The notes under the pieces are model-generated. The model worked only from the letters and a program-made list of their open reading frames with translations. It was not told the origin of the DNA and ran no database searches. A DNA stretch of 10,353 nucleotides from JBHJGU01 sp050331475. Lineage in GTDB: Bacteria > Pseudomonadota > Alphaproteobacteria > Caulobacterales > Maricaulaceae. Where the stretch lies: the NCBI GenBank assembly GCA_050331475.1, contig JBHJGU010000023.1:1-10353 (forward strand), read 5' to 3'. Of the stretch, positions 1 to 5,033 are shown one piece after another (the first letter of the stretch is position 1; each line of letters opens with the position of its first letter). Made by a program: the position numbers and the translations under genes.

Positions 1-80
1 CCCGGGGGCGGGGGCCGGGGGGGTGGGGGGGCGGGGCGCGCGGGGGGTGGATGGCGCGGCGGGGGGGGGGCACGCGCCGG
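1..80. other. G-saturated, probably low-quality left edge
   Basis: The first 80 bases consist almost entirely of G with some C, including long G runs (for example 61-70), and contain only three T and two A. Nothing else in the window looks like this; coding sequence elsewhere is GC-rich but balanced between G and C. From about position 84 the composition becomes normal. The stretch stays open in the trpF frame and keeps recognisable trpF residues at the expected spacing, so it looks like a real gene end in which other bases have been replaced by G. A poor read end at a contig edge is the simplest explanation; a natural G-rich tract is the alternative. Confidence 0.6.
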
Positions 81-154
81 GGGTTAACGCGGCCGAAAAG
101 ATGGAAGCCTTCGGCGCCCCCGCGCGCGCGGCGGCGCCTGCCCCTGGCGTCTAA
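2..154 (+). CDS. trpF: Phosphoribosylanthranilate isomerase, C-terminal end only (partial)
   Basis: TrpF isomerises phosphoribosylanthranilate to the carboxyphenylamino-deoxyribulose phosphate in tryptophan synthesis. Only the last ~50 codons are present, in the frame that stops at TAA 152-154. The clean part (74-154) reads APGVNAAEKMEAFGAPARA followed by an Ala/Pro-rich tail, which fits the family's C-terminal 'PGxK-D-x-x-K-I-x-x-F' helix. Further left, codons 47-88 read V-D-G-A-A-G-G-G-H-A-P-G-V-N. This lines up without a gap with the family motif V-D-V-S-S-G-V-E-x-x-P-G-x-K, each mismatch being a small residue with a G-rich codon. The gene lies 24 bases before trpB, as in other alphaproteobacterial trpFBA operons. 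The identification rests on this short tail plus position; residues left of about position 80 should not be trusted. Confidence 0.6.
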   Translation, partial: PGAGAGGVGGRGARGVDGAAGGGHAPGVNAAEKMEAFGAPARAAAPAPGV

Positions 155-178
155 TCAATGATCTGCTAGAGACAGGGT

Positions 179-1396
179 ATGACCCTTCATGCTCCCAACT
201 CCTTGACCGCCTGGCCCGACGCGCGCGGCCGGTTCGGCGATTTCGGCGGCCGGTTTGTGGCCGAAACCCTCATGCCGCTGGTTTTGCGCGTGGGCGAGGC
301 CTATGAGGCCGCCAAAGCCGACCCCGACTTCCAAGTGCAGATGGACGTTTACCTGCGCGACTATGTGGGCCGGCCGAGCCCGCTTTATTTCGCTGAACCG
401 ATGACGGAAGCCTTCGGCGGCGCAAAGATTTATTTCAAGCGCGATGAGCTCAACCACACCGGGGCGCACAAGATCAACAATTGCCTGGGCCAAGTCCTGC
501 TCGCCAAGCGCATGGGCGCCCAGCGCATTATCGCGGAAACCGGCGCCGGCCAGCACGGTGTGGCCACCGCCACGGTCGCCGCCCGGTTCGGCCTGCCCTG
601 TGTCGTTTATATGGGCGCCGCTGACATGGAACGGCAAAAGCCCAATGTGTTCCGCATGAAGTTATTGGGCGCGGAGGTGGTTCCGGTCTCCTCGGGCACG
701 GCCACCCTGAAAGACGCCATGAATGAGGCGTTGCGCGACTGGGTCACCCATGTGGCGGACACATTCTATGTCATCGGCACGGTGGCGGGACCGCACCCCT
801 ATCCCATGATGGTGCGCGACTTTCAGTCGGTGATTGGGCGGGAGGCGCGTGCGCAAATACTCGACCGCGAAGGCCGCTTGCCCGATGCGTGCGTGGCGTG
901 CATCGGCGGGGGCTCCAACGCCATGGGCCTGTTTCATCCTTTCTTAGAAGACGAGGACGTGCGCTTGATCGGCGTGGAGGCGGCGGGCAAAGGGCTGGAA
1001 ACCGGGGAGCACGCGGCCTCGCTGTCCGGCGGTACGCCGGGGATTCTGCACGGCAACCGCACCTATCTGCTCCAGACCGAAGACGGGCAGATCCAAGACG
1101 CCCATTCGATCTCCGCCGGGCTCGACTATCCCGGCATTGGCCCCGAGCACGCCTTCTTGCGCGATGTCGGCCGGGCGGAATACCAAACCGCGACCGATGC
1201 GGAAGCCTTGGAGATGTTCCAGCTTTGCGCGCGCATTGAAGGCATTATCCCCGCGCTCGAGCCCGCCCACGCGCTCGCCCGGGTCCGGGATTTGGCCCAA
1301 GACTTAGGCCCTGACGGCGTGATCTTGATGAATATGTGCGGCCGGGGCGACAAGGATGTGTTCGCCGTAGCCGACCGGTTGGGCGTATCGCTCTAG
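179..1396 (+). CDS. trpB: Tryptophan synthase beta chain
   Basis: TrpB condenses indole, channelled from the alpha subunit, with L-serine to give L-tryptophan, using pyridoxal phosphate; it acts in the cytoplasm as an alpha2-beta2 complex with TrpA. The 405-residue product is full length. The PLP lysine is K98 in HTGAHKINN (93-101), the catalytic glutamate is E120 in AETGAGQHG, and the PLP phosphate loop is GGGSNAMG (243-250). These are all offset by 11 from the Salmonella numbering, as expected from the longer N-terminus. Near the end, CGRGDKD places a cysteine (C387) where the enteric enzyme has the serine that meets the PLP ring nitrogen; I recall this Cys as common in alphaproteobacteria. 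The ATG at 179 is followed directly by typical N-terminal TrpB sequence (GRFGDFGGRFVAETLM), and the upstream purines (171-177) give only a moderate ribosome binding site. It follows trpF by 24 bases and precedes trpA by an unusually long spacer. Confidence 0.98.
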   Translation: MTLHAPNSLTAWPDARGRFGDFGGRFVAETLMPLVLRVGEAYEAAKADPDFQVQMDVYLRDYVGRPSPLYFAEPMTEAFGGAKIYFKRDELNHTGAHKINNCLGQVLLAKRMGAQRIIAETGAGQHGVATATVAARFGLPCVVYMGAADMERQKPNVFRMKLLGAEVVPVSSGTATLKDAMNEALRDWVTHVADTFYVIGTVAGPHPYPMMVRDFQSVIGREARAQILDREGRLPDACVACIGGGSNAMGLFHPFLEDEDVRLIGVEAAGKGLETGEHAASLSGGTPGILHGNRTYLLQTEDGQIQDAHSISAGLDYPGIGPEHAFLRDVGRAEYQTATDAEALEMFQLCARIEGIIPALEPAHALARVRDLAQDLGPDGVILMNMCGRGDKDVFAVADRLGVSL

Positions 1397-1400
1397 GCGC

Positions 1401-1449
1401 CTTCATCCCTGCAAATCTTAAGCGCGGTGTTAGATTTGCGAGGATGAAG
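1401..1449 (+). other. Long imperfect stem-loop behind trpB
   Basis: An 18-base left arm (1401-1418) pairs with an 18-base right arm (1432-1449) across a 13-base loop. The outer eight pairs (CTTCATCC with GGATGAAG) and inner eight pairs (GCAAATCT with AGATTTGC) are perfect. Between them lie one C-A mismatch and one T-G position that would be a U-G wobble in RNA. The left arm begins four bases after the trpB stop. A short T run (1457-1460) follows seven bases after the stem, too far and too short for a standard intrinsic terminator. It could reduce transcription into trpA, be a processing site, or protect the upstream mRNA. The structure is clear in sequence; the role is unknown. Confidence 0.7.
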
Positions 1450-1454
1450 CTTCG

Positions 1455-1490
1455 TCTTTTCGCCTTTGAGCTCACCGAGGCGATGAAAGA
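1455..1490 (+). other. Second, weaker stem-loop in the trpB-trpA spacer
   Basis: TCTTTTCGCCT (1455-1465) pairs with AGGCGA (1478-1483) and AAAGA (1486-1490), leaving a two-base bulge (TG, 1484-1485) and a 12-base loop. It begins six bases after the first stem-loop. Its right arm (CGAGG-CGATGAAAG) resembles the right arm of the first hairpin (CGAGG-ATGAAG), so the left arm of the first could in principle pair partly with either. Whether two alternative folds matter in vivo is inference. The region 1491-1560 between this hairpin and trpA shows no further recognisable element. Confidence 0.4.
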
Positions 1491-1560
1491 ATTGCGCTAA
1501 ACGGGCCGAGGTGACGATTTTCCTTGCCCCCGGCGCGGAAACCGGTTGGAACCAGCGGCC

Positions 1561-2355
1561 ATGACCCAAACGCGTATTAAGACCTGTTTTGAGGCGCTCA
1601 AGGCCCAAAACCGCGCCGGCCTTGTAATCTATGTTATGGCGGGCGATCCCGACCTGGAGACCACGCGCGCCCTGCTGGCCGGCTTGCCGGAGGCGGGCGC
1701 GGATGTGATCGAATTGGGCTTGCCCTTCACCGATCCCATGGCCGACGGCCCCTCGATCCAAGCGGCGGGCCAACGCGCGCTGAAGGCCGGAATGACGGTG
1801 GCCAAGACGCTGGATCTGGTCGCGGGGTTTCGCCGGTCGGACGCGGACACCCCGCTCATCACCATGGGCTACGCCAATCCCTTGCACGCCTATGGCTATG
1901 AGCGTTTCGTCCAAGACGCCGCGGACGCGGGCGTGGACGGCGCTTTGGTGGTCGATCTGCCACCCGAAGAAAGCGCGCCCTTAGCTGAGCCGCTCGCGCG
2001 CGCGGACCTGGCCCTCATCCGCTTAGCCGCGCCCACCACCGACGCTGAGCGCTTGCCGGCCGTGCTTCAGGGCGCCAGCGGGTTTTTGTATTATGTGTCG
2101 ATCGCCGGGGTGACCGGGGCCGCCGCGCCTACGCCTGAAGCGGTCGCGTGCGCTGTGGCGTCGATCCGGGAGACCACCGATTTGCCCGTCGCGGTGGGCT
2201 TCGGGGTGAAAACCCCGGAACAGGCCCAAGCGCTGGCGCCCGCGGCGGACGCGGTGGTGGTGGGCAGCGCCATTGTCGACGCGCTCGCCCAAGGCGGGCC
2301 GGATCAAGCCTTAGACGCGGTGGCGCGCCTGGCGCGCGCGCTCAACGCCGCATAG
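1561..2355 (+). CDS. trpA: Tryptophan synthase alpha chain
   Basis: TrpA cleaves indole-3-glycerol phosphate to indole and glyceraldehyde 3-phosphate and passes the indole to TrpB. The 264-residue TIM barrel is of normal length. The two catalytic acids are visible in IELGLPFTDPMADGPSIQ as E51 and D62 (E49 and D60 in Salmonella). The flexible loop 6 motif GVTG is at 183-186, and the phosphate-binding segments are GFGV (213-216) and VVVGSAIV (232-239). I chose the ATG at 1561 because the family starts directly with a helix such as MTQTRIKTCFEALK. An in-frame TTG at 1546 would add only MEPAA and has no better ribosome binding site; the spacer offers a weak GGA about ten bases before the ATG. It is separated from its partner trpB by 164 bases, although partner subunit genes are usually close or overlapping, and is followed 14 bases later by accD. 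Confidence 0.97.
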   Translation: MTQTRIKTCFEALKAQNRAGLVIYVMAGDPDLETTRALLAGLPEAGADVIELGLPFTDPMADGPSIQAAGQRALKAGMTVAKTLDLVAGFRRSDADTPLITMGYANPLHAYGYERFVQDAADAGVDGALVVDLPPEESAPLAEPLARADLALIRLAAPTTDAERLPAVLQGASGFLYYVSIAGVTGAAAPTPEAVACAVASIRETTDLPVAVGFGVKTPEQAQALAPAADAVVVGSAIVDALAQGGPDQALDAVARLARALNAA

Positions 2356-2359
2356 CCTC

Positions 2360-2364
2360 GGGGA
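2360..2364 (+). promoter_or_regulatory. Ribosome binding site of accD
   Basis: GGGGA lies five bases before the ATG at 2370, inside the 14-base trpA-accD gap. It supports this ATG over in-frame starts further upstream, which would lie inside trpA. Confidence 0.6.
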
Positions 2365-2369
2365 CTGCG

Positions 2370-3296
2370 ATGAACTGGTTTTCCAATTTCGCCCCCGGCG
2401 TCAAGCGCATGTTCGAAAAGCGCGAAACGCCGGAAAACCTTTGGATCAAGTGCCCGAAATCGGGCGAAATGGTATTCCACAAGGACCTGGAGGCCGCCGC
2501 TTGGGTCACCCCTGCCGGCCATCACATGCGCATTGGTCCGGAGAAGCGCTTCGCCTTGATGTTCGACGCGCCGTGGGACGATTTGGACATGCCAAGCGCC
2601 CCCCGCGATCCGCTGAAATTCCGCGACGACCGGGCCTATCCGCAAAGGCTGAAATCGGCGCGCACCAAAACCGGGCGCGAGGATGTGATGGCCGCCGCGG
2701 TGGGCACGGTTCAGGGCGTGGACACGGTTATTCTCGTGCAGGACTTCGCGTTTATGGGCGGATCCTTGGGCATGGCCGCGGGCGAAGGCTTCCTGGCGGC
2801 CTGTGACGCGGCGGTGGAGCGCGGCCTGCCCTTGGTGATCTTCACCGCCGCGGGCGGCGCGCGCATGCAGGAAGGCGCGCTCTCGCTTATGCAGATGCCG
2901 CGCACCGTTTTAGGCGTCCAAGACCTCAAGCATGCGCGCCTGCCCTATGTGGTGGTGCTCACCGACCCCACCACCGGGGGCGTCACGGCGTCCTACGCCA
3001 TGCTGGGCGATGTGCATCTGGCCGAGCCGGGCGCGCTGATCGGCTTCGCCGGCCCTCGGGTGATCGAGCAGACGATCCGCGAAACTTTGCCCGAAGGCTT
3101 TCAGCGTTCCGAATACCTCTGGGAGAAGGGCATGGTGGACACGGTCGTGCCGCGCCGGCAAATGAAGGAAACGGTTGCGCGGGTTTTGCGCGCCTTGCTG
3201 TCCAAGCCGCGCCAAGGCTTGCTGCCCCCCCCGCCCGAAGCGGACGAGGCGCCGGCCGCCGAGACGCCGAACCGACCCGCCGAAGCCTCGGCCTAG
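2370..3296 (+). CDS. accD: Acetyl-CoA carboxylase carboxyltransferase, beta subunit
   Basis: AccD and AccA form the carboxyltransferase that moves CO2 from biotin-BCCP to acetyl-CoA, making malonyl-CoA for fatty acid synthesis. The 308-residue product has the crotonase-like core. GTVQGVDTVILVQDFAFMGGSLGMAAGE covers about 112-139, AAGGARMQEGALSLMQM (161-176) forms the first oxyanion loop, and TDPTTGGVTASYAMLGD the second. The N-terminal region, which in E. coli is a four-cysteine zinc ribbon, keeps only C28: the segment reads LWIKCPKSGEMVF and then WVTPAGHHMRI, so the CPxC and second CxxC pairs are gone. The LW-K-P, HHMRI and spacing are retained, so the fold probably persists without zinc; alphaproteobacterial AccDs are generally like this. 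The last ~30 residues are a low-complexity Pro/Glu/Ala tail that includes a run of eight C in the DNA. It sits between trpA and folC with 14- and 6-base gaps, so it is probably cotranscribed with both. Confidence 0.97.
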   Translation: MNWFSNFAPGVKRMFEKRETPENLWIKCPKSGEMVFHKDLEAAAWVTPAGHHMRIGPEKRFALMFDAPWDDLDMPSAPRDPLKFRDDRAYPQRLKSARTKTGREDVMAAAVGTVQGVDTVILVQDFAFMGGSLGMAAGEGFLAACDAAVERGLPLVIFTAAGGARMQEGALSLMQMPRTVLGVQDLKHARLPYVVVLTDPTTGGVTASYAMLGDVHLAEPGALIGFAGPRVIEQTIRETLPEGFQRSEYLWEKGMVDTVVPRRQMKETVARVLRALLSKPRQGLLPPPPEADEAPAAETPNRPAEASA

Positions 3297-3302
3297 CCCC
3301 CT

Positions 3303-4598
3303 TTGGACACCGTTCTCGCCCGCATCGCGGCGCTCCACCCCCGCGAAATCGATCTGAGCCTAGACCGCGTCGCGCGCCTGCTCGACGCCCTAGGCCGTCC
3401 GCAAGACCGCTTGCCGCCGGTCATCCATGTGGCGGGCACCAATGGCAAAGGCTCTGTGATCGCCTTTCTCGCCGCCATGGCGCGGGCTCAGGGGCTCAGG
3501 GCGCATGTCTTCACCTCCCCCCATCTTGTGACGTTCAACGAGCGGATCACGCTGGCGGGCGCCCCCGTGACCGACGCCGAATTGGCGGACTTGGCCGCCC
3601 GCTGCGAGACGGCGAACGCGGGCGCGCCGATCACCGTGTTCGAATTCATCACCGCCATGGGTTTTCTGGCCTTCGCTGAGCACGAAGCGGATTTGGCGCT
3701 GGTCGAGGTGGGATTGGGCGGGCGGGCGGACGCCACCAATGTCCTCCCCGCGCCGGAGGTCACCGTCATTACGTCCATCGGCCGAGACCACGAGCGGTTC
3801 CTCGGCGCCGATCTCGCGGGCATCGCGGGGGAGAAAGCCGGCATCCTCAAGTCCCACGTCCCAGCGGTGTTCGGCCCCCAGCCGCCGGAGGCCGAACCAG
3901 CCTTGCGCCAAGCCGCTCACCGGGTTGGCGCGCCCTATCAAGCCTATGGCGAGCATTTTCACGCTCGGCTGGAAGGCGGCCGATTGGTGGTCGAACGCGA
4001 CGACCGCCTGCTCGATCTGCCTCCGCCCGGCTTGATCGGCCCCCACCAGGTCGGCAATGCGGCGACCGCGGTCGTCGCGGCCTTAGCCTTAGGGCGCGTC
4101 TCGGACGCCGCTATCGCCGATGGCGTGCGATCCGCGCGCTGGCCCGGCCGGTTCCATCCCCTGCCCCCGGGACCGCTCACGGCCTTGGCCGGAGAAAACG
4201 CGGATGTGTGGGTGGACGGCGCGCACAACCCCGACGGCGCGCGAGCGCTCGCCACCGCTTTGGCTGAATTAGACGCGCGCGATCCGCGTCTGTTGGCGAT
4301 GGTGATGGCGGTTTCAACCGGCAAAGACGTGGACGGGCTCATTGCGCCCTTTGTCGGGCTGACGCGCACGATCGTGGGCTTTCCCCTGGACACCAAGGAC
4401 CGAGGTGTTGCGCCGGACGACATCGCGGCGCGTGCGCGTCAGGCGGGGGTGGCGGACACCGCGGGCGCCAACAGCCTTGAAGACGCCGTCGCCCGAGCCC
4501 GCGCGGGCGTCGGACCCGGTCCGGTGCGTTTGATGATTTGCGGATCGCTTTATGGCGTCGGCGCGGCGCTCGCTCGGAACACCGCGCCAAAGGCGTAA
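3303..4598 (+). CDS. folC: Bifunctional dihydrofolate synthase / folylpolyglutamate synthase
   Basis: FolC adds L-glutamate to dihydropteroate and then extends the glutamate tail of folates, using ATP, in the cytoplasm. The 431-residue product matches the family length. The P-loop is HVAGTNGKGS (42-51), followed by TSPHLVTFNERI (71-82) and FEFITAMGFLAF. E135 is in EVGLGGRADATN, the SIGRDH motif ends at H163, and K178 in EKAGILK fits the carbamylated lysine. The C-terminal glutamate-ligase domain begins around residue 280 and contains VDGAHNPDGA. The start must be TTG at 3303: the same frame is closed by the accD stop (3294-3296) just two codons upstream, and the first in-frame ATG comes after the P-loop. 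The resulting N-terminus, MDTVLARIAALHPREIDLSL, matches the family. There is no convincing ribosome binding site, so translation is probably coupled to accD. It ends 6 bases from the stop of the opposing trxA. Confidence 0.95.
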   Translation: MDTVLARIAALHPREIDLSLDRVARLLDALGRPQDRLPPVIHVAGTNGKGSVIAFLAAMARAQGLRAHVFTSPHLVTFNERITLAGAPVTDAELADLAARCETANAGAPITVFEFITAMGFLAFAEHEADLALVEVGLGGRADATNVLPAPEVTVITSIGRDHERFLGADLAGIAGEKAGILKSHVPAVFGPQPPEAEPALRQAAHRVGAPYQAYGEHFHARLEGGRLVVERDDRLLDLPPPGLIGPHQVGNAATAVVAALALGRVSDAAIADGVRSARWPGRFHPLPPGPLTALAGENADVWVDGAHNPDGARALATALAELDARDPRLLAMVMAVSTGKDVDGLIAPFVGLTRTIVGFPLDTKDRGVAPDDIAARARQAGVADTAGANSLEDAVARARAGVGPGPVRLMICGSLYGVGAALARNTAPKA

Positions 4599-4604
4599 AT
4601 CGGC

Positions 4605-4952
4605 TTAGGCCGCGCCGTCCATTTGAGCGGTGTCCATGTTCTCACGGATCCACTCTTCGATTTTCGAGCGCGGCATGGCGCCGACCTTTGTGCTCGCGAC
4701 TTTACCCGCTTTGAAGAACATTAGCGTGGGGATGCCGCGCACGCCGTATTTGCTCGGCGCCATGGGGTTTTCGTCGATATTGATCTTCGCAATGGTCACC
4801 TGACCATTCAAGTCGGCGGCAATTTCCTCCAGCGCCGGGCCGATCTGCTTGCAGGGTCCGCACCACTCCGCCCAGAAATCGACCACGACCGGCGCCTCAG
4901 CGCCCAAGACGTCTTGATCAAACGAATCGTCCGTTACTTTCACAGTGGACAT
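4605..4952 (-). CDS. trxA: Thioredoxin
   Basis: This is the small cytoplasmic thiol-disulfide reductant that donates electrons to ribonucleotide reductase, methionine sulfoxide reductase and other enzymes, and is re-reduced by thioredoxin reductase. The 115-residue protein has the active site WCGPCK (30-35), the buried acid D25 in VVDFWAEWC, and the cis-proline P75 in RGIPTLMFF. It has no signal peptide or membrane segment, so it is a cytoplasmic TrxA rather than a periplasmic relative. It is about eight residues longer than E. coli thioredoxin at the C-terminus (TAQMDGAA). The ATG is supported by a strong ribosome binding site. It lies 81 bases behind addA on the same strand and faces folC tail to tail. 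Confidence 0.97.
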   Translation of the reverse strand: MSTVKVTDDSFDQDVLGAEAPVVVDFWAEWCGPCKQIGPALEEIAADLNGQVTIAKINIDENPMAPSKYGVRGIPTLMFFKAGKVASTKVGAMPRSKIEEWIRENMDTAQMDGAA

Positions 4953-5033
4953 GTTAGTCCCTTCCTTGCCAGCGCGGGCCGCGCTCGGAGGCGGTCCTTG
5001 TGGGTCGCTAGCTAAGGAGCGGCGAATGCCGCG
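4953..5033 (-). other. addA-trxA spacer with two small palindromes
   Basis: This 81-base gap is the longest in the leftward unit. Just behind the addA stop, GCGGC (5019-5023) and GCCGC (5028-5032) can form a 5-bp stem with a 4-base loop, but no T run follows it on the - strand, so a terminator is doubtful. Closer to trxA, 4971-4985 is a 15-base palindrome (AGCGCGG, one central base, CCGCGCT) directly upstream of the ribosome binding site. I find no clear -35/-10 pair. A trxA promoter here is plausible from spacing and the separate strong ribosome binding site but is not shown by sequence. Short GC palindromes arise easily in DNA of this composition. Confidence 0.3.
4958..4967 (-). promoter_or_regulatory. 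Strong ribosome binding site of trxA
   Basis: On the - strand this reads AAGGAAGGGA, ending five bases before the trxA ATG. It is the best Shine-Dalgarno match in the window and fits a highly expressed thioredoxin translated independently of addA. Confidence 0.7.

Noticed and set aside
1546..1560. Upstream TTG start for trpA
   Set aside because: It adds only five residues, has no better ribosome binding site, and the family start fits ATG 1561.
2148..2369. N-terminal extension of accD reaching into trpA
   Set aside because: It is out-of-frame trpA sequence rich in Arg and Gly; the true start has a ribosome binding site and a family-like N-terminus.
3390..4046. 218-codon open frame on the - strand inside folC
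   Set aside because: Antisense of the FolC ATP-binding domain, with low-complexity composition and no motif.
4601..4612. Short inverted repeat CGGC-TTAG-GCCG at the folC/trxA junction as a bidirectional terminator
   Set aside because: Only four base pairs and no T run on either strand.
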